A stretch of 15,663 nucleotides of DNA, taken from an uncultured Holophagaceae bacterium (lineage in GTDB: Bacteria; Acidobacteriota; Holophagae; Holophagales; Holophagaceae). The notes under the pieces were generated by a model. The model did not search any database and was not told the DNA's origin. It worked only from the letters and a program-made list of their open reading frames with translations. The translations under genes were made by a program, and so were the position numbers. Below, piece after piece: positions 1-6,704 of the stretch. Numbering within the stretch: position 1 is the stretch's first letter; every line of letters starts with the position of its first letter. The stretch is taken from NCBI GenBank assembly GCA_903876615.1, contig CAIRAS010000083.1, forward strand, positions 1 to 15,663, in the 5' to 3' direction.

Positions 1-264
1 GCCCACGGGCTTGCCGCTCTGCACCAGCAGGGTCTCGTCGTCATGCAGGTGCTTCAGCTCTTTCACGATGGCGTGGAAGCAGTCCCAGTTCCGCGCGGCC
101 GTGCCCAGGCCGCCGTAGACCACCAGGTCCTCGGGCCGCTCCGCCACCTCCGGGTCCAGGTTGTTCATGAGCATGCGCAGGGCGGCTTCCTGTACCCAGC
201 CCTTGCAGTGCAGGTGGGTGCCTCGGGGGGCGGTGACGATGGGGACGGGCGAGGCGTCGCTCAT
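1..264 (-). CDS. hutU: Urocanate hydratase (urocanase), N-terminal part, cut by window edge
   Basis: Urocanase adds water to urocanate to give imidazolone propionate, the second step of histidine breakdown, using tightly bound NAD+ in the cytoplasm. Only the first 88 residues are present; the rest lies beyond base 1. The visible part has the family's start: APRGT near residues 12-16, then [17 protein letters not shown] at about 26-42, LVVYGGLG at about 47-54, AARNWDCF at about 56-63, and [10 protein letters not shown] at the cut end. The ATG at 264 is preceded by GGAG six bases upstream. It lies 66 bp after the aldo/keto reductase stop and may be the last gene of the same transcript or have its own promoter. 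No other hut gene is visible. Family identity is clear from the motifs; catalytic residues cannot be checked. Confidence 0.93.
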   Translation of the reverse strand, partial: MSDASPVPIVTAPRGTHLHCKGWVQEAALRMLMNNLDPEVAERPEDLVVYGGLGTAARNWDCFHAIVKELKHLHDDETLLVQSGKPVG

Positions 265-330
265 GGGGAACTCCGGCGGAACGGCCCTAGTCTCCCACGG
301 CCCGCACACGCTGTCTGAGGCCGGTCTGTT

Positions 331-1320
331 TCAGCGGTTGACCAGGTGCATCAGCCCCTCGGGATACCGGAGTCCGGCGGCGGCGCCGGGGGGGAACAGA
401 CCACTCAGCTCCTGCAGCTCACCGGGGCAGAGCACCTGCTCCAGGGCGCCCAGGTTCTCCTCCAGGCGGTCCCGTCGCTTGGTGCCGGGGATGGGGACGA
501 GGTCGCTGCCCTGGCCCAGGACCCAGGCCAGGGCCAGCTGGGAGGCGGTGCAGCCGCGGGCGGCGGCCATGTCTTCGATGCGGGCCACCAGCTCCAGGTT
601 CTTATTGAAGTTCTCGCCCTGGAACCGCGGGGAGAGGCGCCGGGAGTCGTCGGGCTCGAAGTCCTCGAAGCGGCGCAGCTGGCCCGTGAGGAAGCCCCGG
701 CCCAGGGGGCTGAAGGGCACGAAGCCCACGCCCAGTTCCCGGCAGGCCTGCAGGATGCCGTCCTCGGGATCCCGGGTCCAGAGGCTGTACTCGGACTGCA
801 CGGCGGTGATGGGATGCACTTGGCAGGCCCGGCGCAGGGTGGCCGGGCTGAGCTCCGAGAGGCCCAGGAAGCGCACCTTGCCCGCCGTCACCAGTCCAGC
901 CATGGCGCCCACGGAGTCCTCGATGGGCACCTCGGGGTCCACCCGGTGCAGGTAGTAGAGATCAATGGTGTCGATGCCCAGACGCCGCAGGCTGGCCTCG
1001 CAGGCGCTCCGGATGTAGTCGGGACGCCCACAGACCCCGCGAACGAGGGGGTCCGCCGGATCCCGCCGGATGCCGCACTTGGTGGCAAGGACCACCCGGT
1101 TCCGCATCCCGGCCAGGGCCTTGCCCACCAGGACTTCGTTCGTATGGGGGCCATAGACATCGGCCGTGTCGAAGAGGGTGACGCCCCGATCCACGGCGTG
1201 CTGGATCGTGGCCGTAGACTCGGCGTCATCCCTGCGGCCGTAGAAATCGGACATGCCCATGCAGCCCAGGCCCAGGGCCGAGACGGTGAGGCCCTGAGCG
1301 CCGAGCGCGCGGGTCAGCAT
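331..1320 (-). CDS. Aldo/keto reductase, NADPH-dependent, soluble
   Basis: A 329-residue member of the aldo/keto reductase superfamily, TIM-barrel enzymes that reduce carbonyl groups with NAD(P)H. The catalytic tetrad is complete: D51 and Y56 (in DTADVYG), K81 (in ATKCGI) and H125 (in YYLHRVD). The cofactor-phosphate loop is [11 protein letters not shown] at 279-289, preceded by [14 protein letters not shown] near residues 17-24 and [11 protein letters not shown] near 203-213 are typical of the bacterial group often described as pyridoxine 4-dehydrogenase or YakC-like. Length is normal for that group and there is no signal peptide. The true substrate cannot be read from sequence. The ATG lies 7 bp after the nitroreductase stop, so the two are very probably co-transcribed, which hints at a shared role in reducing reactive carbonyl, nitro or quinone compounds (inference). 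Confidence 0.93.
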   Translation of the reverse strand: MLTRALGAQGLTVSALGLGCMGMSDFYGRRDDAESTATIQHAVDRGVTLFDTADVYGPHTNEVLVGKALAGMRNRVVLATKCGIRRDPADPLVRGVCGRPDYIRSACEASLRRLGIDTIDLYYLHRVDPEVPIEDSVGAMAGLVTAGKVRFLGLSELSPATLRRACQVHPITAVQSEYSLWTRDPEDGILQACRELGVGFVPFSPLGRGFLTGQLRRFEDFEPDDSRRLSPRFQGENFNKNLELVARIEDMAAARGCTASQLALAWVLGQGSDLVPIPGTKRRDRLEENLGALEQVLCPGELQELSGLFPPGAAAGLRYPEGLMHLVNR

Positions 1321-1327
1321 GGCCGCC

Positions 1328-1978
1328 TCACCGGTGCTCGACGATGTCCGCGGTCTCGAAGCGCACCTTGGGGGTGGTGGCGTACTTGTCGTCTGTGGAG
1401 CGGTAGCCCATGGGGCAGGCGCAGACAGTGTAGAAGCCGGTGCCCACCAGGCCGAGGATCTCGTCGTACTTGTCCGGCTCCAGGCCCTCGAAGGGGCAGG
1501 CGTCCACGCCCAGGACCGCGGCGCTGGTCAGCAGGTTGCCCAGGGCGATGTAGGTCTGGCGGGCCGCCCACTCGGCGATGACCGCGTGGCGAGGGCCCTT
1601 CACCAGGTCGCCCACCATGTAGCCCTTGTAGCCGGCGAGGGTCTCGGGGGGGACGCCGCGCACCTTGGCGATGCGGGCCACGAAGGCGTCCACATCGGCT
1701 TCGGTGAGGTCCTGCTTGGCGGTGAGGATCACGTAGTGGCTGCAGTCTGTCACCTGGGACTGGTTCCAGGTGGCGGGGCGGAGCTTCGCCTTGAGGGCGG
1801 GGTCCGTCACCACGATGAACTTCCAGGGCTGCAGGCCGTAGCTGGAGGGAGACAGGACCAGCGCTTGCTCGATCACAGCCCAGTCCTCCGCGGGGATCTG
1901 CCGGGTGGTATCGAACTTCTTGGTGGCGTAGCGCCAGTTCAGCTGCTGGAGAAGGCTCTCGCCGGTAAGGGTGCTCAT
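1328..1978 (-). CDS. NAD(P)H-dependent nitroreductase family flavoprotein (NfsB-like)
   Basis: A 216-residue FMN enzyme of the nitroreductase superfamily, close in length and layout to E. coli NfsB (217). FMN-contacting stretches are visible: RYATKKFD at 16-23, [10 protein letters not shown] at 43-52, CPFEG at 161-165, and PMGYRS at 189-194 near the C-terminus. Members work as homodimers and transfer two electrons from NAD(P)H to nitro compounds, quinones or flavins; the physiological substrate is usually unknown. The start ATG at 1978 has GAGG six bases upstream. It lies 28 bp after the thioredoxin stop and 7 bp before the aldo/keto reductase. The gene looks intact. Family assignment is firm; the nfsB symbol is withheld because function within the family varies. 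Confidence 0.92.
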   Translation of the reverse strand: MSTLTGESLLQQLNWRYATKKFDTTRQIPAEDWAVIEQALVLSPSSYGLQPWKFIVVTDPALKAKLRPATWNQSQVTDCSHYVILTAKQDLTEADVDAFVARIAKVRGVPPETLAGYKGYMVGDLVKGPRHAVIAEWAARQTYIALGNLLTSAAVLGVDACPFEGLEPDKYDEILGLVGTGFYTVCACPMGYRSTDDKYATTPKVRFETADIVEHR

Positions 1979-2006
1979 GGGTGCCTCGAGTCGGAAGGGA
2001 GAAGGA

Positions 2007-2327
2007 TTAGAAGGATTTTTCGATGCGGGTGCGCAGCTGGTCGAGGGGCAGGGTGCCCACGATGCGATCCACGGCCTCGCCGTCCTTGAAGATCACGAGG
2101 GTCGGCATGCTCAGCACGTCGTACTGCTCGGAGAGGGGGGTGTGGTCATCAACATTCAGCTTGGCGAAGGTCACCTTGCCCTTGAGCTCCGCAGCCAGAG
2201 CCTCGGTGATGGGGGCCAGCTCGCGGCAGGGGGCGCACCAGGGCGCCCAGAAGTCCACCACGGTGATGCCGCTGGAAACGGCCTGGGCGAAGGACTTGTC
2301 GGTGAGGTCATGGATGAGGTCGGACAT
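2007..2327 (-). CDS. trxA: Thioredoxin with CAPC active site
   Basis: A 106-residue single-domain thioredoxin, the usual size, cytoplasmic, with no signal peptide. It reduces disulfides in target proteins and is recharged by thioredoxin reductase, which is not in this window. The active site is WCAPC at residues 30-34 (Cys31 and Cys34), with Ala replacing the Gly of the common WCGPC. VDFWAPW precedes it, and the cis-proline is P75 in SMPT. KLNVDDH near 56-62 and a final glycine-containing strand (VGTLP) complete the fold. The open frame continues upstream without a stop, but ATG 2327 is chosen because AGGAG precedes it and the family fold begins there. It sits 79 bp after the nucleotidyltransferase stop. 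The gene symbol is by family; genomes like this often have several thioredoxins. Confidence 0.93.
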   Translation of the reverse strand: MSDLIHDLTDKSFAQAVSSGITVVDFWAPWCAPCRELAPITEALAAELKGKVTFAKLNVDDHTPLSEQYDVLSMPTLVIFKDGEAVDRIVGTLPLDQLRTRIEKSF

Positions 2328-2329
2328 GG

Positions 2330-2339
2330 AGGAGCTCCT
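2330..2339 (-). promoter_or_regulatory. Ribosome binding site of the thioredoxin gene inside a perfect 10-bp palindrome
   Basis: AGGAGCTCCT is its own reverse complement and contains the AGGAG that sets the ATG at 2327. The palindrome could be chance or could allow transcript-transcript pairing; there is no loop for a hairpin within one molecule. It supports the short thioredoxin start over upstream in-frame codons. Confidence 0.5.
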
Positions 2340-2406
2340 GTGGCGGACCTCAGGGTAACGGATTCCGGACTCGATAGGCGTCACGACAGCCAGAAGCTGC
2401 TCAAAC

Positions 2407-2955
2407 TCAGCGCCTGAGGCGCTCCAGGTCCGCGGGGGTGTCGAGGTCGGCGAGGCCCTCCGGAAAGGGCAGGACCGCGGCCTGTTCCCGGACGAGGATG
2501 GCCTTGGCGCCCCGGTCGCCGCGCAGGTTGAGCAGGTCGGGAAACAGGCGTCGGGGCACCACGGCGGGAATGCCCAGGGTCTCGCCGTAGGCACAGGCGG
2601 CGGGGCGGTCCGGGTCGGCCGCAGCCAGGGCCAGCAGGCGGCGCAGCAGGGGTTCGTCCACCGCAGGCTGGTCCACGGCCATGAAGAGGGCGGCGGGGGC
2701 TGTCTGCGGCAGAGCGCGAACACCGGCCCGGATCGAGCTGGCCATGCCTTCGGCAGCTTCGGCATTGAGCACCAGGAAGGCGTCCACCTCCCCCGGGTCC
2801 CAGTCCCCGACGACCGCGAAGATTGGGCTGCACCCGGCCTCGCCGAGGAGGCGCGCCGCCCGCTGCAGGAGGGTCTCGCCGTCGAGTTCCAGCAGGGCCT
2901 TGGGGCCTCCCATGCGTCGGCCGGAGCCCGCCGCGAGCACCACGCCCGGGATCAC
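2407..2955 (-). CDS. MobA/MocA-like nucleotidyltransferase (NTP transferase)
   Basis: A 182-residue protein of the MobA-like NTP transferase family, which couples a nucleotide to a phosphorylated acceptor. The nucleotide-binding signature LAAGSGRRMGGPK is at 7-19. NAEAAEGMASSI at 64-75 and AVDQP at 93-97 (metal-binding Asp95) follow, then GIP..VP near 128-134 and LRGDRGAK at 144-151, and it ends with the DLDTPADL motif near 170-177. This pattern is closest to MocA, the molybdopterin cytidylyltransferase that finishes the cofactor for xanthine-dehydrogenase-type enzymes, though similar proteins act on other acceptors. The start is GTG at 2955, with GGGAG six bases upstream. It is the first gene of the leftward run. 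No molybdoenzyme or cofactor gene is visible here, so the acceptor is unproven. Confidence 0.85.
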   Translation of the reverse strand: MIPGVVLAAGSGRRMGGPKALLELDGETLLQRAARLLGEAGCSPIFAVVGDWDPGEVDAFLVLNAEAAEGMASSIRAGVRALPQTAPAALFMAVDQPAVDEPLLRRLLALAAADPDRPAACAYGETLGIPAVVPRRLFPDLLNLRGDRGAKAILVREQAAVLPFPEGLADLDTPADLERLRR

Positions 2956-3148
2956 GCGTAGCTCCCAGGGCCGCGGCCTTTCACGGTGAGCTGGAAAGCG
3001 GGCACGGCAACTCCATGGGGTGATTAGGGCTTAACCCTACGCCTTGGCGCGGACGGCCGCAACGATGGGGACGGAGGCCATCCCGAGACGGCCTGGCCCG
3101 GTCTGGCATCCCTCTCGCCCTACTCCCTGCCTGTGTCGGGAGTTTGTC
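2956..3148. promoter_or_regulatory. Divergent intergenic region between the leftward redox genes and the flagellar genes
   Basis: This 193-bp gap separates two divergent runs and should hold promoters for both. The only AT-rich island is around 3021-3040, which contains the small inverted repeat TAGGG-CTTAA-CCCTA at 3025-3039. I see no convincing -35/-10 pair in either direction. A partial sigma-54-like sequence at 3093-3109 has the wrong spacing. The role of the region is inferred from gene orientation. Confidence 0.4.
3138..3142 (+). promoter_or_regulatory. Ribosome binding site setting the GTG start of fliO
   Basis: GGGAG lies six bases before the GTG at 3149. The alternative ATG at 3161 would be 18 bases away, and the in-frame ATG at 3044 would add a basic, proline-rich stretch before the signal sequence. 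This site therefore decides the start. Confidence 0.65.
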
Positions 3149-3679
3149 GTGCTGCGACGGATGGTGCTGCTCTTTGGATTGCTGGCGGGCCTGGGTCTTG
3201 GGGCCCAGGGTGCCAAGTCGGCGCCCCTGCCGCCCACGGCCTCCGAGAAGGAACTGCAGGCTCCCTTGACGCTGGACGACGGAAAACCGACGCCGGCCCA
3301 GGCCCCGGAGGCCCCGGCCTCAGGCTGGCGGGCCTTCGGATCCCTGGTCCTGGTGCTGGGGTTGGCGGGCGCCAGCCTCTGGGGCCTGAAGAAATACGGC
3401 CGGGGCCGGCTGCCAGGCAGCGGCGGTGGCCGGCTGCGGGTCGAGGAGACCCTGGCCCTGGGCGACCGCCGCTTCGTGTCGATTCTGGATGTCGAGGGCG
3501 AGCGCTTCCTTCTCGCCCTGACTCCCCAGAGCATCAGCCTGCTTTCCCGCCTGGATCCCGGTGACCGGGGCGAGCCCGGCACCTTCGACGAGGCCCTGTC
3601 CCGCCAGGTGGACCTGGGCCGCCCGGTGCCGGTCAAGGAGATGGAGGCGCTCCTCAAGCAGGGCGGGGGTGGCCTGTGA
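3149..3679 (+). CDS. fliO: Flagellar biosynthetic protein FliO
   Basis: FliO helps assemble the FliP ring of the flagellar type III export gate in the inner membrane. This 176-residue copy has a hydrophobic N-terminal segment (about residues 4-20) ending in GAQG, probably a cleavable signal. A proline-rich linker is followed by a single membrane helix at about 62-79, then the short cytoplasmic FliO domain at about 95-135 with RLRVEETLALGDRRFVSIL and LLALTPQSISLLSRL. FliO is poorly conserved, and this layout plus position directly before fliP is the standard evidence. The gene begins at GTG 3149, set by GGGAG. Its stop overlaps the fliP start as GTGA at 3676-3679, so the two are probably translationally coupled. 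It opens the rightward flagellar run. Confidence 0.88.
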   Translation: MLRRMVLLFGLLAGLGLGAQGAKSAPLPPTASEKELQAPLTLDDGKPTPAQAPEAPASGWRAFGSLVLVLGLAGASLWGLKKYGRGRLPGSGGGRLRVEETLALGDRRFVSILDVEGERFLLALTPQSISLLSRLDPGDRGEPGTFDEALSRQVDLGRPVPVKEMEALLKQGGGGL

Positions 3680-4431
3680 GCCGCCTGCTGCGCTGGCTGC
3701 CGGCGGTCCTGCTGCTCTTGGCGGCGGCCACCCTCTGCGCCCAGCCTGCGGCCCCGCTGCCCTCGGTGACCGTGGACTTCAGCAAGACTCCCTCGGGTCC
3801 GGCCCTCAGCACCAGCCTCCAGGCGGTGCTGCTCCTCAGCATCCTTTCTCTGGCCCCGACCATTCTCATGACCGCCACAAGCTTCACCCGCATCGCCGTG
3901 GTGATGCACTTCCTCCGCCAGGGGCTTGGCACGCAGCAGACGCCCTCGAACCAGGTACTCATCAGCCTCTCGCTGGTGCTGACCTTCTTCATCATGGCGC
4001 CCACGGCGCGGGAGATTAACACCACCGCCCTTCAACCCCTCCAACGCAACGAACTGACGACGGAGCAAGCCTTGGACCGCATGGGGGCTCCGCTGAAGGT
4101 GTTCATGCTGCGTCACACGCGGAAGAAGGATCTGGGCCTCTTTCTGCGGATCGCCAAGGCCCCGGCGCCCAAGACCAAGGCCGACGTGCCCATGGAGTGC
4201 CTGCTCCCAGCCTTCCTCATCAGCGAGCTCAAGACCGCCTTCGAGATCGGCTTCATGATCTTCCTGCCCTTCCTGGTGGTGGACATGGTGGTGGCGAGCA
4301 TCCTGCTCAGCATGGGCATGATGATGCTGCCACCAGTGGTGATCTCGCTGCCCTTCAAGGTGTTGCTGTTCGTGCTGGTGGATGGCTGGTACCTCATTGT
4401 GGGCTCCCTGGTGCGGGGGTACACGGGATGA
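3676..4431 (+). CDS. fliP: Flagellar export gate protein FliP
   Basis: FliP forms the pentameric core of the FliP-FliQ-FliR export gate through which flagellar subunits cross the inner membrane. At 251 residues it has the usual length. There is a cleavable-type signal peptide at about 1-22 (ending TLCAQP), then SFTRIAVVMHFLRQGLGTQQ at about 69-88. The family signature PAFLISELKTAFEIGF is at 178-193, followed by FLPFLVVDMVVASILLSMGMMMLPP in two sections from 196 to 220. Four membrane segments are visible after the signal. The GTG start overlaps the fliO stop and has a G-rich ribosome site (GGGGGTGG) just upstream. fliQ follows after a 58-bp gap that holds a short direct repeat, the only loose junction between fliO and flhB. 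Confidence 0.97.
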   Translation: MSRLLRWLPAVLLLLAAATLCAQPAAPLPSVTVDFSKTPSGPALSTSLQAVLLLSILSLAPTILMTATSFTRIAVVMHFLRQGLGTQQTPSNQVLISLSLVLTFFIMAPTAREINTTALQPLQRNELTTEQALDRMGAPLKVFMLRHTRKKDLGLFLRIAKAPAPKTKADVPMECLLPAFLISELKTAFEIGFMIFLPFLVVDMVVASILLSMGMMMLPPVVISLPFKVLLFVLVDGWYLIVGSLVRGYTG

Positions 4432-4436
4432 GGTAT

Positions 4437-4469
4437 TCAGCTGTCAGCTATCGGCAAACGGCTATCGGC
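4437..4469. repeat. Short direct repeats in the fliP-fliQ gap
   Basis: GCTATCGGC occurs twice, at 4447-4455 and 4461-4469, 14 bp apart. Just upstream TCAGCT occurs at 4437-4442 and 4444-4449, a 7-bp step. The 58-bp gap is unusual in a run where genes otherwise overlap or nearly touch. It looks like one copy of a dispersed intergenic repeat inserted between two operon genes, but only genome-wide counting would show that. Confidence 0.5.
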
Positions 4470-4489
4470 CTTGGGCCGGGGGGTGAGCT

Positions 4490-4768
4490 GTGAATGAACT
4501 TGTGATCGCACAGATCGGCAAGGAAGCGCTCAAGACGGCGCTGCTGGTGGCGGGACCGGCCCTGGTGGTTTCGCTGGTGGTGGGGCTCATCATCTCGGTG
4601 TTCCAGGTGGTGACCAGCCTCCAGGACCAGACCATCGCCTTCGTGCCCAAGGTCATCGCCGTGATGCTGGTGGTCGCCTTCAGCTTTCCCTGGATGATGC
4701 AGACCATGGTCCACTTCACGACCCGGATGTTCACCGAGTTCAATACCCTCGTCCGGCAGCTGTCCTGA
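4490..4768 (+). CDS. fliQ: Flagellar export gate protein FliQ
   Basis: FliQ is the small helical-hairpin subunit (four copies per gate in known structures) that wraps the FliP-FliR core of the flagellar export channel. This copy has 92 residues, close to the usual 89. Two membrane helices are visible: about 15-38 (rich in L, V and A, with GLIISVFQ) and about 50-70 (VPKVIAVMLVVAFSFPW). The linking SLQDQTIAFVPK at about 43-54 is a strong family motif. The start is GTG at 4490, read as MNELVI, with a G-rich site (GGGGGTGAG) upstream. fliR follows 7 bp after the stop. Identity is secure from size, motif and position. Confidence 0.96.
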   Translation: MNELVIAQIGKEALKTALLVAGPALVVSLVVGLIISVFQVVTSLQDQTIAFVPKVIAVMLVVAFSFPWMMQTMVHFTTRMFTEFNTLVRQLS

Positions 4769-4775
4769 GTCGCCC

Positions 4776-5561
4776 ATGACGCCGACCCTGATGGACTCGG
4801 GGCTCTGGGCCTTCACGGGGGCCAAGGCGGCCTTGTGGGTGCTGGTGCTGACGCGGGTCACAGGGTTGCTGGCGACCTTTCCCATCCTGGGTTCCGAACA
4901 GATGCCCATGCAGCTCAGGGCGGCGCTGGGCGCCCTGCTGGCGACGGTGATCCTGCCGGTGCTGCCGACGCCCCCCGCGCTGCCCACGGGCATCCCGGGC
5001 CTGGTGGCCCTGATGGCGGCGGAACTGGCCATCGGCATGCTGCTGGGCACCGTGGTGGCCTGGATTCTGGAGGCCGTCGCCTTCGCTGGCACGCTCATGG
5101 ATACGCAGATGGGATTCTCCTTCGTGCAGTTCCTGGATCCCGCCACCAACCAGAGCGCTTCAGTCTCCGGGTCGCTGATGATGCAGATGGCGACGCTCAT
5201 GGTCTTCGTCACCGGGTTGCACCACCAGCTGATCCTCGCCCTGGTGGACAGCTACCGGGTCGCTCCCATGGGCCAGGGCGTCCCCCTGCAAGTCATGGGG
5301 CTCATCACCCTCATCGGTCAGCTGCTGGCCAAGGGCTTCCAGCTGGCCTTTCCCGTCCTGGCGGTGCTGTTCCTGCTGGACCTGATCCTCGGCATCTCCG
5401 GCAAGTTCATGCCTCAACTCCAACTGCTCCAGCTGAGCTTCCCGCTGAAGATCTCCCTCGGCTTGGTGATCCTGGGCCTGGTCCTCCGGGAGCTGGGGCC
5501 CTGGCTCCGGCCCATGCTGGAGTCGGGTCCCAGGTTGGCCCTGAAGCTGCTGGGAGGCTGA
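4776..5561 (+). CDS. fliR: Flagellar export gate protein FliR
   Basis: FliR contributes one subunit that closes the FliP pentamer helix of the export gate and contacts FlhB. This 261-residue protein is the usual length and has about six hydrophobic segments. Family features include LTRVTGLLATFPILGSEQMP near residues 25-44 and the stretch DTQMGFSFVQFLDPATNQSA near 109-128, which matches the conserved D-x-Q-x-G-x(n)-DP-x(n)-Q pattern. It ends with LVLRELGPWLRPML. The ATG at 4776 has no strong ribosome site; with the fliQ stop 7 bp upstream it is likely reached by coupling. flhB starts 1 bp after its stop, with the flhB ribosome site (GGGAGG) inside the last fliR codons. Confidence 0.96.
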   Translation: MTPTLMDSGLWAFTGAKAALWVLVLTRVTGLLATFPILGSEQMPMQLRAALGALLATVILPVLPTPPALPTGIPGLVALMAAELAIGMLLGTVVAWILEAVAFAGTLMDTQMGFSFVQFLDPATNQSASVSGSLMMQMATLMVFVTGLHHQLILALVDSYRVAPMGQGVPLQVMGLITLIGQLLAKGFQLAFPVLAVLFLLDLILGISGKFMPQLQLLQLSFPLKISLGLVILGLVLRELGPWLRPMLESGPRLALKLLGG

Positions 5562-5562
5562 G

Positions 5563-6618
5563 GTGGCCCAGGATCCCGGACGGACCGAGACCGCCACCCC
5601 CCGCCGCAGGCAAAAGGCCCGGGACGAGGGCTCGGTACCGCGCAGCGCGGATTTCGACGGCGCCATCCTGCTCTGGGGAAACTTCTTCCTGTTCCTGAGC
5701 CTGGGCAGTGCCACGGTGGCGCTCCTGGCCAAGCAGGTGGCGCACTTCCTCCAGCTGGCCCGGCCGGGCGCTCTGGCTGAAGCGGGGCGGATCACCCTGG
5801 TCGGCGACCTGATGCAGATCCTCGGGCGGCTGCTGCTGCCTTTCCTCGCTCTCAACCTGCTGCTGGCCCTGGCCGTGGGCTTTGGCCAGCGGGGGTTCAG
5901 CTTCAACACCAAGCCGCTCCAGCTGAAGTTCGAGCGGCTCAACCCGGCCCAGGGCTTCAAGCGCCTGTTCGCCCTAAAGTCCTTGGTGGAGCTGGTGAAG
6001 AGCCTGGCCAAGTTCGCCCTCCTGGCCTGGGTGGCCTATTCCGTCCTGGAGCCCCGGGTACCCGCGTTGCTGTCCACCCTGAAGCTGCCCCTGGGGGCCT
6101 CCCTCGACCTCTTCCAGAGCGCGGTCTTCGCGCTCTACCGCAACGTGATGCTCGCCATGCTGGTGCTGGCCATCGCGGACTTCGCTTGGCAGCGCAGCTC
6201 CTGGGAGAAGAGCATCCGCATGACCAAGCAGGAAGTGAAGGACGAGGCCAAGGATGCGGACGGCAGCCCCGAAGTCAAGCAGCGGCAGAAGAGCATCATG
6301 CTGGCCTCCGCGCGCCGCCGGATGCTCGCCGCCGTGCCCAAGGCCACGGTGGTGGTGACAAACCCCACGCATGTGGCGGTGGCGTTGCGCTATGACGAAA
6401 AGACCGCCGCGCCGGTCTGTGTGGCCAAGGGGCTGGATCACCTGGCGCTCAAGATCCGGGAGCGGGCCCGGGAGACGGGCGTGCCGATCCTGGAGCGCCC
6501 GGAACTGGCCCGGGCGCTCTACCGCTCCGTGGACTTGGACCAACCCATACCCAGTGAGCTTTTCCAAGCCGTGGCGCAGGTGCTCGCCTTCGTCTACCGG
6601 CTGAGGGGAGCCGCATGA
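5563..6618 (+). CDS. flhB: Flagellar export switch protein FlhB
   Basis: FlhB controls gate opening and the switch from rod/hook to filament substrates, after cutting itself in its cytoplasmic domain. This copy has 351 residues, a normal length. The N-terminal TETATPRRRQKARDEGSVPRS (in two parts from residue 8) is the standard basic leader. Four membrane segments follow, with the LNPAQGFKRLF motif near 126-136. The self-cleavage site NPTH is at 267-270, intact, so cleavage between Asn267 and Pro268 is expected. The C-terminal domain continues with VALRYD and VAKGLDHLALKIRERA. The start is GTG 5563, with GGGAGG five bases upstream. flhA, which often follows flhB, is not here; a small ORF and a response regulator take that place. 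Confidence 0.97.
   Translation: MAQDPGRTETATPRRRQKARDEGSVPRSADFDGAILLWGNFFLFLSLGSATVALLAKQVAHFLQLARPGALAEAGRITLVGDLMQILGRLLLPFLALNLLLALAVGFGQRGFSFNTKPLQLKFERLNPAQGFKRLFALKSLVELVKSLAKFALLAWVAYSVLEPRVPALLSTLKLPLGASLDLFQSAVFALYRNVMLAMLVLAIADFAWQRSSWEKSIRMTKQEVKDEAKDADGSPEVKQRQKSIMLASARRRMLAAVPKATVVVTNPTHVAVALRYDEKTAAPVCVAKGLDHLALKIRERARETGVPILERPELARALYRSVDLDQPIPSELFQAVAQVLAFVYRLRGAA
6604..6610 (+). promoter_or_regulatory. Strong ribosome-binding-like site inside the flhB 3' end
   Basis: AGGGGAG sits within the last codons of flhB (reading RLRGAA) and four bases before the ATG at 6615. It is well placed to start translation of the small ORF that overlaps the flhB stop, though it may be no more than chance in G-rich coding sequence. 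Confidence 0.45.
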
Positions 6619-6704
6619 AGCAAAAGGAACAATCCCAAGGCTTGAGTTCCCGTGCTTTGGCTCCGAAGAGGGTATTGTCAGATTATTCCAGGGGACTCCA
6701 TTGA
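6615..6704 (+). CDS. Possible 29-residue small ORF between flhB and the response regulator
   Basis: An ATG overlaps the flhB stop (ATGA at 6615-6618), has a strong purine-rich ribosome site four bases upstream, and opens a frame of 29 codons. Its stop overlaps the response regulator start (TTGA at 6701-6704). The predicted peptide is basic and hydrophilic, beginning MKQKEQSQG, without signal, membrane helix or cysteine. The DNA is less GC-rich than its neighbours. I recognise no family. It may be a real small protein, a leader that couples translation from flhB to the response regulator, or an accident; without it there would be an 82-bp gap. It is listed because both overlaps and the ribosome site line up. 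Confidence 0.35.
   Translation: MKQKEQSQGLSSRALAPKRVLSDYSRGLH

Noticed and set aside
2328..2765. N-terminal extension of the thioredoxin frame giving a 252-residue protein
   Set aside because: The extra part overlaps the MocA-like gene in another frame and is Pro/Arg-rich junk; the ribosome site and fold start at 2327.
3093..3109. Sigma-54-like sequence CTGGCCCGGTCTGGCAT upstream of fliO
   Set aside because: The GG and GC elements are 9 bases apart instead of the required 10, and the -12 part lacks the TTGC core. Flagellar context alone is not enough to call it.
6657..6686. Possible sigma-70 promoter (TTGGCT, 18 bp, GATTAT) before the response regulator
   Set aside because: Each hexamer matches only four of six positions, and a start near 6693 would cut through the AGGGGA ribosome site needed for the TTG start.
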